The notes under the pieces were generated by a model. That model made no database searches. It was not told the DNA's origin and saw nothing but the letters and a program-made list of their open reading frames with translations. Positions 7,217-16,483 of a DNA stretch of 64,000 nt are shown here, piece after piece (position 1 is the first letter of the stretch; every line of letters starts with the position of its first letter). The position numbers were made by a program, and so were the translations under genes. The DNA lies in contig NZ_JYKO02000001.1 in the NCBI RefSeq assembly GCF_000949385.2, forward strand, positions 5,848,441 to 5,912,440, in the 5' to 3' direction. This stretch comes from Pseudomonas sp. LFM046. GTDB lineage: Bacteria; Pseudomonadota; Gammaproteobacteria; Pseudomonadales; Pseudomonadaceae.

Positions 7217-9364
7217 ATGGCCAGGACAGGAACTCCCAAGCAGGTCCAGGGCAACCACGGCATCGCCTTGCAGGCGGCGTCCGAGGACATCTGGGACAGC
7301 AAGTACCGTCTCAAGCACAAGGACGGCACCCCGATCGACCTCACCCCGGACGCCACCTGGCAGCGCGTTGCCCGCGCCCTGTCCGAGGTGGAGGCCGACG
7401 CGCCGACCCGTGAGCACTGGTACGAACGCTTCCTCTGGGCGCTGCGCAATGGCGCCATCCCCGCTGGGCGGATCATCTCCAACGCCGGTGCCCAGGACAT
7501 CAAACCGGCCACGTCCACCATCAACTGCACCGTCTCCGGCACCATCCGCGACTCCATGGACGACATCCTCGCCAAGGTCCATGAGGCGGGGCTTACCCTC
7601 AAGGCCGGCTGCGGCATCGGCTACGAATTCAGCACCCTGCGCCCGCGTGGCGCCTATGTCTCCGGGGCCGGCGCGCAGACCAGCGGGCCGCTGTCCTTCA
7701 TGGATATCTACGACAAGATGTGCTTCACCGTGAGCTCCGCCGGCGGTCGCCGTGGCGCGCAGATGGGCACCTTCGACGTCTGCCACCCGGACGTGCGCGA
7801 GTTCATCCGGGCCAAGCGCGAGGACGGCCGCCTGCGCCAGTTCAACCTGAGCCTGCTGGTCAGCGATGCCTTCATGCATGCGGTGGAGAACGACACCGAG
7901 TGGCCGTTGCTCTACCCGGTGCACCCCAAGGAATGCGAGGAACTCGATTTCGGCGACGCGACCCAGGTGATCTGGCGCGACTGGCCGCTGCACGACGGCT
8001 ACATTACTCGCGAGGACGGGCTGGTGGCCTGCAAGGTCTATGGCCGCGTCCAGGCCCGACACCTGTGGGACATGATCATGGCCTCCACCTACGACTTCGC
8101 CGAGCCGGGCTTCATCCTCATCGACCGGGTCAACGAACTGAACAACAACTGGTGGTGCGAGGCGATCCGCGCGACCAACCCCTGCGGCGAACAACCCCTC
8201 CCGCCCTATGGCTCCTGCCTGCTGGGTTCGATCAACCTCACCGCCTTCGTCGAAGAGCCTTTCGGCGAGGACGCCCATTTCGACTGGGAGCGTTTCCGCT
8301 CGGTGGTGCGGGTGTTCACCCGGATGCTGGACAACGTGGTGGAGATCAACGGCCTGCCCCTGGAGCCGCAGCGCGACGAGATTCTCGGCAAGCGCCGCCA
8401 CGGCATGGGCTTCCTTGGCCTGGGATCGGCCCTGGCGATGCTGAGGCTGCGCTATGGCAGCACCGAGGCCTGCGTGTTCACCGAGGAGGTGGCGCGGGAG
8501 ATGGCGCTGGCCGGTTGGCAGGTGGCGCTGGAACTGGCCCGTGAAAAAGGGCCCGCGCCCATCCTGACCCGTGATTACGAGGTGACCGCCGCCATGCTGC
8601 GCAAGCGTCCGGAGATGGTGGATGACGGCTTCAGGGTCGGTGACCGGGTGCCCGGCCGGATTCTCCACGCCCGTTACTCTCGCTACATGCAGCGCATCGC
8701 CGAACACGCGCCGGAACTGGTGGCCGAACTGGCCGAGGTGGGTGCGCGCTTCACCCACCACAGCTCCATCGCGCCCACGGGGACCATCAGCCTGAGCCTG
8801 GCCAACAACGCCTCCAACGGCATCGAGCCGAGCTACGCCCACCGGTACTCACGCAACCTCATCCGTCCCGGCCGCAAGACCAAGGAGAAGATCGAGGTGT
8901 GCAGCTACGAGCTGCTGGCCTATCGCGCCCTGGTCAACAACCGGGCGCGGCCCGACGCGGAGCACCCGGCCCAGCGCCTGCCGGACTATTTCGTCAGTGC
9001 CGACGACATCAGCCCGGCCGAGCACGTGGATATGCAGGCGGCGGCGCAGCGGTGGATCGACTCCTCCATTTCCAAGACCGCCAATGTGCCGACGAATTTC
9101 CCCTTCGAGGACTTCAAGGACATCTACCTGCGGGCCTGGCACCAGGGGCTCAAGGGCTGCACCACGTTCCGCTTCAACCCGGCGGCGTTCCAGGGCGTGC
9201 TGGTGAAGGATTCGGACCTGGAGAAGACCGTCTACCGGTTCGAACTGGAGGACGGCACCCTGGTGGAACTGCGTGGCAACGAGGAGGTGGAGTACGACGG
9301 CGAGGTGCACACCGCCGCCAACCTCTTCGAAGCCCTGAAGGAAGGCTACTACGGCAAGTACTGA
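7217..9364 (+). CDS. nrdJa: B12-dependent class II ribonucleotide reductase, large part (NrdJa)
   Basis: Adenosylcobalamin-dependent reductase that makes deoxyribonucleotides with or without oxygen, 715 residues. AGGAGGG precedes the ATG. Catalytic-barrel motifs are visible: NPCGEQPLPPYGS with the active-site cysteine, STINCTVSGTIRDSMDD, KAGCGIGYEFS, APTGTISLSL and the C-terminal TANVPTNFPFEDFKDIYLRAW. The protein ends before the usual C-terminal Cys-rich tail, which is encoded by the next gene 16 bp downstream. This is the split arrangement known in Pseudomonas (PA5497/PA5496, from memory). Confidence 0.95.
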   Translation: MARTGTPKQVQGNHGIALQAASEDIWDSKYRLKHKDGTPIDLTPDATWQRVARALSEVEADAPTREHWYERFLWALRNGAIPAGRIISNAGAQDIKPATSTINCTVSGTIRDSMDDILAKVHEAGLTLKAGCGIGYEFSTLRPRGAYVSGAGAQTSGPLSFMDIYDKMCFTVSSAGGRRGAQMGTFDVCHPDVREFIRAKREDGRLRQFNLSLLVSDAFMHAVENDTEWPLLYPVHPKECEELDFGDATQVIWRDWPLHDGYITREDGLVACKVYGRVQARHLWDMIMASTYDFAEPGFILIDRVNELNNNWWCEAIRATNPCGEQPLPPYGSCLLGSINLTAFVEEPFGEDAHFDWERFRSVVRVFTRMLDNVVEINGLPLEPQRDEILGKRRHGMGFLGLGSALAMLRLRYGSTEACVFTEEVAREMALAGWQVALELAREKGPAPILTRDYEVTAAMLRKRPEMVDDGFRVGDRVPGRILHARYSRYMQRIAEHAPELVAELAEVGARFTHHSSIAPTGTISLSLANNASNGIEPSYAHRYSRNLIRPGRKTKEKIEVCSYELLAYRALVNNRARPDAEHPAQRLPDYFVSADDISPAEHVDMQAAAQRWIDSSISKTANVPTNFPFEDFKDIYLRAWHQGLKGCTTFRFNPAAFQGVLVKDSDLEKTVYRFELEDGTLVELRGNEEVEYDGEVHTAANLFEALKEGYYGKY

Positions 9365-9380
9365 ACGCTCGGAGGCCGTC

Positions 9381-10067
9381 ATGACCATCAAGATCGAGAA
9401 GAAGATCAAGGGCTTCAGCCTGGTGGACCTGGAGCAGGAAAAGGCTCTCAAGGCCGCCGAGGAAGCCGCTGCCGTGGTGCAGATGGACGAGACTCTGCAG
9501 CGACCGGAGACCTTGGTGGGGGCCACCTACAAGATCAAGTCGCCGCTGTTCGAGCACGCGCTCTACGTGACCATCAACGACATCGTGCTCAACGCCGGCA
9601 CTGCCTTCGAGCAGCGGCGGCCCTTCGAGATCTTCATCAACTCCAAGGGCATGGAGCACTTCCAGTGGATCGTCGCGCTCACCCGCATCATGTCGGCGGT
9701 GTTCCGCAAGGGGGGCGACTGCACCTTCCTGGTGGAGGAACTGAAGGCGGTGTTCGACCCGCGCGGCGGTTACCTCAAGCGCGGCGGCATCTACATGCCG
9801 TCACTGGTGGCCGAGATCGGCGCCGTGCTGGAGCGTCACCTGGTGGCCATCGGCTTGATGGAAGGCCAGAAGCTGGACGAGGAGCACAAGCTCTACCTCG
9901 CCGAGAAACGCGCCGCCTACGAAGCCAGCCTGGGCACCTCCACCGCCGAACCCGGCGAAGGCTTTCCCCCTGGCGCGCAGCTCTGTGGCAAGTGCAACAC
10001 CCAGGCGGTGGTGCAGATGGATGGCTGCGCGACCTGCCTCAACTGCGGCCATTCGAAGTGTGGGTGA
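9381..10067 (+). CDS. nrdJb: Class II ribonucleotide reductase, C-terminal partner (NrdJb)
   Basis: A 228-residue companion of NrdJa, started by an ATG with GGAGG 7 bases upstream. The central part (about 70-155, including GMEHFQWIVALTRIMSAVFRKGG) resembles the TSCPD domain found at the end of single-chain NrdJ. The C terminus has the cysteine pairs CGKC (about 202-205) and C-A-T-C-x-x-C followed by a terminal cysteine near the end, expected to bind zinc and/or re-reduce the active site of NrdJa. Co-transcribed with nrdJa. Confidence 0.92.
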   Translation: MTIKIEKKIKGFSLVDLEQEKALKAAEEAAAVVQMDETLQRPETLVGATYKIKSPLFEHALYVTINDIVLNAGTAFEQRRPFEIFINSKGMEHFQWIVALTRIMSAVFRKGGDCTFLVEELKAVFDPRGGYLKRGGIYMPSLVAEIGAVLERHLVAIGLMEGQKLDEEHKLYLAEKRAAYEASLGTSTAEPGEGFPPGAQLCGKCNTQAVVQMDGCATCLNCGHSKCG

Positions 10068-10080
10068 GCCGGAAACGTTG

Positions 10081-10174
10081 TGGGGGCGAATTCATTCGCC
10101 AAGCAGGCCGAAGGTCTGCCCCTGGGGGTTCATGGGGCAGCTGCGCTGCCCTTGGCGAATGAATTCGCCCCTAC
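10081..10174. repeat. Inverted-repeat element, GGGGCGAATTCATTCGCC family, copy 1
   Basis: Outer arms at 10082-10102 and 10151-10173 (CTTGGCGAATGAATTCGCCC on the right) enclose about 48 bp of GC-rich core. The element fills the convergent gap between nrdJb and thrB. The copy at 23021-23115 has the same arms and the same core in reverse orientation. It looks like a small non-autonomous element; I saw no ORF in it. Confidence 0.85.
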
Positions 10175-10197
10175 AGGCTAGTGCCCCTGGCGAAGCC

Positions 10198-11148
10198 TCA
10201 AAGCGCAAACGGCAACGGCAGCTCGACCCGCTGCCGCTGCGCCAACCTCACCTGGAATACGTTGGGATCGTGAATCAGCACGTCCTGCCCGGCGAAGGCG
10301 TTGGCGGCGATCAGGCGGGACAGCCAGAAGCGCACGCAGGCGATGCGCAGGGCTGTGGGCCAGAGTTCGGCTTCGGCGGCCGTAAAAGGGCGCAAGGCGG
10401 CGTAGGCACCGAGCAGCGGGCGGGCGAGGTGGGCATCCAGGCGGCCTTCCTCGTCCGAGCACCAGTCGTTCAGGCAGATCGCGAGGTCGTAGAGCATCGG
10501 CCCGGAGCAGGCGTTGTAGAAGTCGATCACCCCGGACAGGTGGGGGCCGTCGAACAGCGCGTTGTCCTTGAACAGGTCGGCGTGCAGGTTGGCCCGTGGC
10601 AGGGCGAGGAAACGTTCCTTCACCGCGCCGATTTCCTTCAGCGCATCGCGCAGCAGCGGCAGGGCGACTTCGTCCAACTGCAGGGCCAGGGCCGGGCCTT
10701 CATTGAGCATCCAGTCCAGGCCGCGATCGCTCTTGCGCTCCAGTACCCGGTCGCGGGTGGCCAGGTGCAGGCGCGCCAGGAGGGTGCCGACTTCGGCGCA
10801 GTGGTGCGCATTGGGCTGGTGCACGTGCTTGCCCGCCAGGCGCGGTTGCAGCAGCGCCGGCTTGCCCGCCAGTTCGCGCAGGGCGTCGCCGCCCTCGGTG
10901 CGCAGGGCAAAAGGGACCGGCAGGTCCGCATCGTGGAGCACATCGAGCAGTTCGATGAAGAACGGCAGGTCGTGGCTGGGCCCGCGCTCCACCAGGGTCA
11001 GCACGTATTCACCCTGCTCCAGGCTGACGAAGAAATTGCTGTTCTCGGAGCCTTCGGCAATGCCCTGGAAATCCTTCAGCCGACCCAGCCCGTAGGGGGC
11101 GAGGAAGGCTTCCAGTTCCGGACGTTCGAGCGGGGTGAATACGGACAT
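10198..11148 (-). CDS. thrB: Homoserine kinase ThrB (APH-fold type)
   Basis: Phosphorylates L-homoserine for threonine synthesis; cytoplasmic, 316 residues. This is the aminoglycoside-phosphotransferase-fold homoserine kinase used by pseudomonads rather than the GHMP type. Visible are EGSENSNFFV (nucleotide loop, about 32-41), the catalytic ANLHADLFKDNALF (about 187-200) and the metal-binding GVIDFYNA. It follows the DUF2782 gene by 31 bp, and convergent repeat DNA separates it from nrdJb. Confidence 0.93.
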   Translation of the reverse strand: MSVFTPLERPELEAFLAPYGLGRLKDFQGIAEGSENSNFFVSLEQGEYVLTLVERGPSHDLPFFIELLDVLHDADLPVPFALRTEGGDALRELAGKPALLQPRLAGKHVHQPNAHHCAEVGTLLARLHLATRDRVLERKSDRGLDWMLNEGPALALQLDEVALPLLRDALKEIGAVKERFLALPRANLHADLFKDNALFDGPHLSGVIDFYNACSGPMLYDLAICLNDWCSDEEGRLDAHLARPLLGAYAALRPFTAAEAELWPTALRIACVRFWLSRLIAANAFAGQDVLIHDPNVFQVRLAQRQRVELPLPFAL

Positions 11149-11179
11149 TGGACTACCTTGTTACGGGGTTGCGTGTGCG

Positions 11180-11461
11180 TTACCAGCTGAAGATTTCCCA
11201 GGCTGGGATGAGCATGTCGGGATAATCCGAGCGGACGAAGTTGTTGTCGCCGTCGGCGCGGACGAGGAAGTACGGCTTGCCACCCTTGGGGGTGACCTTG
11301 ATGGCATAGAGGATGCCGTTGACGCGGTATTCCTGGATGGTCTTGTCGCCTTCCTGGCGGATGGTGACGTCCGGTTCCGCGGACGGCTCGTCAGCGGCGA
11401 ACGTGGCGACTGGGGTGGCTGTCAGCAGGCAGGCCAGCAAAAGGCGGTTCAGTGCGCGCAT
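11180..11461 (-). CDS. DUF2782 periplasmic protein
   Basis: A 93-residue secreted protein starting at the ATG at 11461 (MRALNRLLLACLLTATPVAT...FAA signal peptide); an upstream ATG at 11497 only adds a charged leader. The mature part (about 70 residues) carries the DUF2782 pattern VTIRQEGDKTIQEYRVNG and IKVTPKGGKPYFLVRADGD. Function unknown. It sits directly upstream of thrB and divergent from polA, as in P. aeruginosa (PA5494, from memory). Confidence 0.85.
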   Translation of the reverse strand: MRALNRLLLACLLTATPVATFAADEPSAEPDVTIRQEGDKTIQEYRVNGILYAIKVTPKGGKPYFLVRADGDNNFVRSDYPDMLIPAWEIFSW

Positions 11462-11535
11462 GGTAACCTTGTCCCTTCTCGTCAATGATCGGTCCATTCT
11501 ACTTCGGGTCCGGTGAATAAAGGTTGAATTCGCGC

Positions 11536-14283
11536 ATGAGCCAAGCCCCCCTCGTCCTGGTGGACGGATCCTCCTACCTGTACCGCGCCTTCCATGCCCT
11601 GCCGCCGCTGACCACGTCCGCCGGCCTGCCCACGGGTGCGGTGAAAGGCGTGCTGAACATGCTCAAGAGCCTGCGCCGACAGTACCCGGACAGCCCTTTC
11701 GCGGTGGTCTTCGATGCCAAGGGTGGCACGTTCCGCGACGAGATGTTTGCCGAGTACAAGGCCAATCGCCCCTCGATGCCGGACGAACTCCGGGTACAGG
11801 TGGAGCCCCTGCACGCCAGCGTGCGCGCCCTCGGCCTGCCGTTGCTCTGTGTGGAAGGTGTAGAAGCGGACGACGTGATCGGCACCCTGGCCCGACAAAG
11901 CGCGGCAGGCGGCCGCCCGGTGGTGATCTCCACCGGTGACAAGGACATGGCGCAATTGGTCGACGGGCACATTACGCTGGTCAATACCATGACCGGTAGC
12001 ACGCTGGACGTGGATGGCGTGAAGGAGAAATTCGGTGTCGGTCCTGAACTCATCATCGACTACCTGGCGCTGATGGGAGACAAGGTGGACAACATCCCCG
12101 GCGTGCCCGGCGTCGGCGAGAAGACCGCCCTCGGCCTGCTCACCGGTGTGGGCGGCGGCCTCGATGTGCTCTACGCCAGCCTGGACAAGGTGCCGGCGCT
12201 GCCCATCCGGGGCGCCAAGGGCCTGCCAGCCAAGCTGGAAGAGCACAAGGACATGGCCTACCTCTCCTACAAGCTCGCCACCATCAAGTGCGACGTCGAG
12301 CTGAACGTCGAGATCGATGCCCTGCACCCCGGCGAGCCGGACCGTGACGCCCTGGCCGAGCTGTACAAGACCCTGGAATTCAAGACCTGGCTGGACGACC
12401 TGCAGCGTCAGGCGAAGTCCGGCGGTGAGCAGCTGGCGCTGGAAGAGGCGCCGGCCGCCAAAGCGGAAGCGCGTTACGACGTCGTCCTCGAGCAGGCCCA
12501 GTTCGACGCCTGGCTGAAGAAGCTGGAAGCCGCTCCGCTGTTCGCCTTCGACACCGAGACCACCAGCATCGACGCCCAGCAGGCGCAGGTGGTGGGTGTG
12601 TCCTTCGCGGTGGAGGCCGGCGAGGCCGCCTATGTGCCCCTGGCCCACAGCTACATGGGCGTGCCGGCGCAGCTGGACCGCGATGCGGTGCTCAAGGCGC
12701 TCAAGCCGCTGCTGGAAGACCCGAACAAAGCCAAGGTCGGTCAGCACGCCAAGTACGACATGAACGTCCTGGCCAATGCTTCCACGCCGATCACGGTACA
12801 GGGCATCGCCTTCGACACCATGCTCGAATCCTACGTGCTGGACGCCACCGCCACCCGCCACGACATGGACAGCCTGGCCCTCAAGTACCTGGGCCACAGC
12901 ACCATCCGTTTCGAGGACATCGCCGGCAAGGGCGCCAAGCAGCTGACCTTCGACCAGATCGCCATCGAGCAGGCCGGCCCCTACGCGGCCGAGGATGCCG
13001 ACGTCACCCTGCGCCTGCACCAGACCCTGTGGCAGAAGCTGGAGGTCATCCCTTCCCTGGCCAAGGTGCTGAAGGAAATCGAGATGCCCCTGGTGCCGGT
13101 GCTGGCGCGCATCGAGCGCAACGGCGCCTATGTGGACGGCAAGCTGCTGGGCCAACAGAGCCTGGAACTGGGCGAGAAGATGGTGGAGCTGGAGCGCCAG
13201 GCCTATGACCTGGCGGGGCAGGAGTTCAACCTCGGTTCGCCCAAGCAGCTGGGCGCCATCCTTTATGAGAAGCTCGGTCTGCCGGTGCTGGCCAAGACCG
13301 CCACCGGCCAGCCGTCCACCGCCGAGAACGTACTGGCGGACCTTGCCGAGCAGGACTACGAGTTGCCCAAGGTGATCATGCAGTACCGCACCCTGAGCAA
13401 GCTCAAGAGCACCTACACCGACAAGCTGCCGGAGCAGATCAATCCGCGCACCGGGCGTATCCACACTTCCTATCACCAGGCGGTGGCGGCGACCGGGCGG
13501 CTGTCGTCCACCGACCCGAACCTGCAGAACATCCCGATCCGCACCGCCGAGGGCCGCCGCATCCGCCAGGCCTTCGTTGCGCCCAAGGGTTACAAGCTGC
13601 TGGCGGCGGACTACTCGCAGATCGAGCTGCGCATCATGGCCCACCTGGCCAAGGACGAAGGCCTGCTGGACGCCTTCCGCCATGATCGCGACGTACACCG
13701 CGCCACGGCCTCCGAGGTCTTCGGCGTGCCGCTGGACGAAGTCAGCGCCAACCAGCGCCGCAGCGCCAAGGCGATCAACTTCGGCCTGATCTACGGCATG
13801 AGCGCCTTCGGCCTGGCCAAGCAGATCGGCGTCGAACGCAAAGAGGCCCAGGCCTACATCGACCGCTATTTCGCCCGTTACCCCGGCGTGCTGGCGTACA
13901 TGGAGAGCACCCGCGAGCAGGCCGCTCAGCAGGGCTTCGTCGAGACCCTGTTCGGTCGCCGCCTGTACCTGCCGGAGATCCACTCGAAGAACCAGGCCAT
14001 GCGCAAGGGCGCCGAGCGCACCGCGATCAACGCGCCCATGCAGGGCACGGCGGCGGACATCATGAAGCGCGCCATGGTGGCGGTGGATAACTGGCTGCAG
14101 GAAAGCGGGCTGGACGCCCGGGTCATCCTCCAGGTGCACGACGAACTGGTGCTGGAGGTTCGTGAGGATCTGGCGGCCCAGGTGAGCGAGCAGATCCGTC
14201 CGCTCATGAGCGGCGCTGCCGAGCTGGACGTGCCGCTGGTGGTGGAAGTGGGCGTGGGCGACAACTGGGACGAAGCGCACTGA
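11536..14283 (+). CDS. polA: DNA polymerase I
   Basis: Repair and Okazaki-fragment polymerase, 915 residues from the ATG at 11536 ([19 protein letters not shown]); an in-frame TTG at 11524 is unlikely. The N-terminal 5'-3' exonuclease domain (about 1-290) has [12 protein letters not shown] and [10 protein letters not shown]. The 3'-5' exonuclease has intact acidic residues in [11 protein letters not shown] (about 338-348). The polymerase domain shows motif [14 protein letters not shown], the O-helix region [16 protein letters not shown] and motif [12 protein letters not shown] 12-bp dyad follows at 14301-14328. Confidence 0.97.
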   Translation: MSQAPLVLVDGSSYLYRAFHALPPLTTSAGLPTGAVKGVLNMLKSLRRQYPDSPFAVVFDAKGGTFRDEMFAEYKANRPSMPDELRVQVEPLHASVRALGLPLLCVEGVEADDVIGTLARQSAAGGRPVVISTGDKDMAQLVDGHITLVNTMTGSTLDVDGVKEKFGVGPELIIDYLALMGDKVDNIPGVPGVGEKTALGLLTGVGGGLDVLYASLDKVPALPIRGAKGLPAKLEEHKDMAYLSYKLATIKCDVELNVEIDALHPGEPDRDALAELYKTLEFKTWLDDLQRQAKSGGEQLALEEAPAAKAEARYDVVLEQAQFDAWLKKLEAAPLFAFDTETTSIDAQQAQVVGVSFAVEAGEAAYVPLAHSYMGVPAQLDRDAVLKALKPLLEDPNKAKVGQHAKYDMNVLANASTPITVQGIAFDTMLESYVLDATATRHDMDSLALKYLGHSTIRFEDIAGKGAKQLTFDQIAIEQAGPYAAEDADVTLRLHQTLWQKLEVIPSLAKVLKEIEMPLVPVLARIERNGAYVDGKLLGQQSLELGEKMVELERQAYDLAGQEFNLGSPKQLGAILYEKLGLPVLAKTATGQPSTAENVLADLAEQDYELPKVIMQYRTLSKLKSTYTDKLPEQINPRTGRIHTSYHQAVAATGRLSSTDPNLQNIPIRTAEGRRIRQAFVAPKGYKLLAADYSQIELRIMAHLAKDEGLLDAFRHDRDVHRATASEVFGVPLDEVSANQRRSAKAINFGLIYGMSAFGLAKQIGVERKEAQAYIDRYFARYPGVLAYMESTREQAAQQGFVETLFGRRLYLPEIHSKNQAMRKGAERTAINAPMQGTAADIMKRAMVAVDNWLQESGLDARVILQVHDELVLEVREDLAAQVSEQIRPLMSGAAELDVPLVVEVGVGDNWDEAH

Positions 14284-14300
14284 GTGCGCCACTCGGGCGG

Positions 14301-14328
14301 GCATCTGTTTCATGACTGAAACAGATGC
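14301..14328 (+). terminator. Dyad after polA, probable terminator
   Basis: A perfect 12-bp stem (GCATCTGTTTCA at 14301-14312 with its complement at 14317-14328) begins 17 bp after the polA stop. No good T run follows, so termination may be weak. Confidence 0.5.
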
Positions 14329-14388
14329 TTAGTTCCTGATCGAATAAACAGGTTTTATTTGATAGCGAACTGTTTTGAGGGGCGGTCT

Positions 14389-14416
14389 GAACTTTCTGCA
14401 AAGCGGGGGAGTCACA
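14389..14416 (+). promoter_or_regulatory. Sigma-22 (AlgU)-like promoter of ersA
   Basis: GAACTT at 14389-14394, a 17-bp spacer and TCACA at 14412-14416 fit the ECF sigma-22 consensus GAACTT-N16/17-TCnnA. The start of RNA would fall near 14420. P. aeruginosa ersA is described as AlgU-dependent, which agrees. Confidence 0.7.
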
Positions 14417-14419
14417 CAC

Positions 14420-14552
14420 ATGAATGGCTGGTGAAGCCTTTCGATGCTCCTATTGCTGTGTTTAGTGTTGGCAGATATCTGAACCCCGCCCTAGCGGTTC
14501 AGACTTCGACCCCGAACTTCCCCCTCCCCATACGAAGTCCGGGGTTTTTTTT
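14420..14552 (+). ncRNA. ersA: ErsA small regulatory RNA
   Basis: Between polA and the convergent engB lies about 133 bases running from a sigma-22-like promoter to a hairpin and eight T (14545-14552), without a reading frame. Position (the Spot 42 locus downstream of polA), predicted length (about 132 nt) and promoter type match ErsA of P. aeruginosa, which represses algC and affects envelope stress, biofilm and virulence genes. A C-rich single-stranded stretch (TTCCCCCTCCCC at 14518-14529) inside the terminator loop is the likely target-pairing region. Exact ends are inferred. Confidence 0.75.
14511..14552 (+). terminator. Rho-independent terminator of ersA
   Basis: CCCCGAACTTC (14511-14520 area) pairs with GAAGTCCGGGG (14534-14544) with one mismatch, followed by eight T. 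The T run ends 10 bp before the engB stop codon on the other strand. Confidence 0.75.
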
Positions 14553-14561
14553 GCCTGGAAT

Positions 14562-15209
14562 TCAGGCGTCGGCTTCGCCCTCTTCTTCCGGCTCATCCAG
14601 TTGCAGCCAGTGCGCCAGCACGGCGTGGGCTTCTTCGATGCCCTGGCGCTTGGGCGCCGAGAACAGCTGGATGGATACCCCATCGCCCCAACCCTTGCGG
14701 ATCTCCTGGCGAACCTTGAGCAGGGCGTTCTTCGCTGCACCGAAGGCCAGCTTATCGGCCTTGGTCAGGAGAATGTGCAAGGGCATGTGGCCGGCACTGG
14801 ACCAGTCCAGCATCAGGCGGTCGAAATCGGTCAGCGGATGGCGGATGTCCATCAGCAGCACCAGGCCGGCCAGGCTTTCGCGGCTGCTGAGATAGGCCTC
14901 CAGGTGATGCTGCCAGTGTTGCTTGAGTGGGATCGGCACCTTCGCATAGCCATAACCCGGCAGGTCCACCAGGCGGCGTTCTTCGTCCAGGGAGAAGAAG
15001 TTCAGCAGTTGGGTGCGGCCCGGGGTCTTGGACGTCCGCGCCAGGCTTGCGTGGGTCAGGGTGTTCAGCGCGCTCGACTTGCCGGCGTTGGATCGCCCGG
15101 CGAAAGCCACCTCCAGGCCGGTATCAGGCGGGCACTGGTCGACCTTGGCGGCACTGATGAGAAAGCGGGCCTGTTGGCACAGACCGAGGATGGGGTTCTT
15201 CAATGACAT
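14562..15209 (-). CDS. engB: Ribosome biogenesis GTPase EngB/YsxC
   Basis: Essential TRAFAC-class GTPase for 50S assembly, 215 residues from the ATG at 15209 ([16 protein letters not shown]). Longer frames to 15473 run through the cytochrome promoter and lack homology. GTPase motifs in order: G1 GRSNAGKSS (38-46), G2 T in KTPGRTQ, G3 DLPGYGYA, G4 TKAD, G5 SAPK. Convergent with ersA and divergent from the cytochrome genes. Confidence 0.95.
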   Translation of the reverse strand: MSLKNPILGLCQQARFLISAAKVDQCPPDTGLEVAFAGRSNAGKSSALNTLTHASLARTSKTPGRTQLLNFFSLDEERRLVDLPGYGYAKVPIPLKQHWQHHLEAYLSSRESLAGLVLLMDIRHPLTDFDRLMLDWSSAGHMPLHILLTKADKLAFGAAKNALLKVRQEIRKGWGDGVSIQLFSAPKRQGIEEAHAVLAHWLQLDEPEEEGEADA

Positions 15210-15257
15210 GGGGAGTCCAGACGGGGGTGCGACGCGGTGTCGCATAGGGCGGTTTCG

Positions 15258-15286
15258 TTTCCGTTTATGCATTGCCAGTATATAAT
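15258..15286 (+). promoter_or_regulatory. Candidate sigma-70 promoter for the cytochrome genes
   Basis: A perfect -10 TATAAT at 15281-15286 follows TTTCCG (15258-15263) by 17 bp. It lies 105 bp before the cytochrome c5 start codon. Confidence 0.45.
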
Positions 15287-15390
15287 GCCGCAGATTTAGT
15301 GTGCGCTTTATCCCCCAGGGTTCTAAGTGTCCACGGCAAAGACCGACGCACGGAAGAATGCGCGGCAATGCCCTCCCGATGAGGTTGATC

Positions 15391-15687
15391 ATGAAGAAAT
15401 TGCTGCTCGTCGCTAGCCTTGCGGCGTTGTCCTTCTCCGCGCAAGCGGCGCAGGACCCGGAAGCGGTCTTCAACCGGGCCTGTGGTGCCTGTCATAGCGG
15501 TCAGCTGCCGATGGCGCCGAAAAAAGGCGACAAGGCTGCCTGGGAGCCGCGCCTGGCCAAGGGCATGGACACTCTGGTACAGAGCGTCACCAATGGTTTG
15601 AACGCCATGCCGCCGAAAGGCTTGTGCATGGATTGCAGTGCCGAGGACTACAAAGCCGTCATCCAGTGGATGAGCCAATCAAAGTAG
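15391..15687 (+). CDS. Cytochrome c5-like monoheme protein
   Basis: A 98-residue periplasmic c-type cytochrome. The ATG at 15391 opens a signal peptide cleaved near FSAQA. The single heme site is CGACH (31-35), the axial methionine is probably in NAMPPKG, and the pair C-M-D-C that follows is the disulfide typical of cytochrome c5. It probably carries electrons between the bc1 complex or other donors and terminal oxidases. It precedes the c4 gene by 46 bp. The orthologue in P. aeruginosa is PA5491 (from memory). Confidence 0.9.
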   Translation: MKKLLLVASLAALSFSAQAAQDPEAVFNRACGACHSGQLPMAPKKGDKAAWEPRLAKGMDTLVQSVTNGLNAMPPKGLCMDCSAEDYKAVIQWMSQSK

Positions 15688-15733
15688 CCCGGTGCATAAC
15701 ACCTTTACCCTTTAGCCGTAATTGGATTAGCTG

Positions 15734-16339
15734 ATGAACAAAGTAATCGTGAGTCTGCTGTTGACCCTGGGCATCACCGGCATGGCCCACGCCGCTGGCG
15801 ACGCCAAGGCTGGCCAGGCCAAAGCCGCTGTTTGCGGTGCCTGCCACGGTCCGGATGGCAACAGTGCCGCCCCGAACTTCCCGAAACTGGCTGGCCAGGG
15901 CGAGCGCTACCTGCTCAAGCAGATGAAGGACATCAAGGCCGGTAACCGTACCGTGCTGGAAATGACCGGCCTGCTGACCAACATCAGCGACGAAGACCTG
16001 GCTGACATCGCCGCCTACTTCTCCAGCCAGAAAGGCAGCGTCGGCGCCGCCGATCCGAAGCTGGTGGCTCGTGGTGAAGCGCTGTTCCGCGGCGGCAAGC
16101 TGGACCAGGGCATGCCTGCCTGCACCGGCTGCCACTCCCCCGACGGCTCCGGCAACCCGGCTGCCGGCTTCCCGCACCTGGGTGGCCAGCATGCCCAGTA
16201 CGTCTCCAAGCAGCTGACCGATTTCCGCGAAGGCAACCGCACCAACGATGGCGACAGCATGATCATGCGTGGCATCGCTGCCAAGCTGAGCAACAAGGAC
16301 ATCGAAGCGGTATCCAGCTACATCCAGGGCCTGCACTAA
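15734..16339 (+). CDS. cc4: Diheme cytochrome c4
   Basis: Periplasmic electron carrier of 201 residues built from two similar cytochrome domains. Signal peptide is cleaved near MAHA. Heme sites are CGACH (34-38) and CTGCH (near 132), each followed by GPDG/SPDG, and the axial methionines are plausibly in LLKQMKDIKAGNRTV and its C-terminal equivalent. Cytochrome c4 donates to cbb3-type oxidase in pseudomonads. Downstream of the c5 gene and ended by a terminator at 16363-16387. Confidence 0.95.
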   Translation: MNKVIVSLLLTLGITGMAHAAGDAKAGQAKAAVCGACHGPDGNSAAPNFPKLAGQGERYLLKQMKDIKAGNRTVLEMTGLLTNISDEDLADIAAYFSSQKGSVGAADPKLVARGEALFRGGKLDQGMPACTGCHSPDGSGNPAAGFPHLGGQHAQYVSKQLTDFREGNRTNDGDSMIMRGIAAKLSNKDIEAVSSYIQGLH

Positions 16340-16362
16340 GGTCCGTTGTCTGGAAGTTGAAC

Positions 16363-16387
16363 AAGGGTGGCTCAGGCCACCCTTTTT
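16363..16387 (+). terminator. Intrinsic terminator after cytochrome c4
   Basis: AAGGGTGG (16363-16370) pairs with CCACCCTT (16377-16384), ending in five T. Confidence 0.85.
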
Positions 16388-16483
16388 CGTTCTCCGGGCC
16401 GCTACAATGGCCGGAACCCTCCGTATTGCCGCAGGTCGAATCCTGGCCCTCGCGGCCCTATTACCCCCCTCAAGGAGCGAAGC

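Noticed and set aside
11482..14313. Minus-strand open frame of 943 codons
   Set aside because: Antisense shadow of polA; no motifs.
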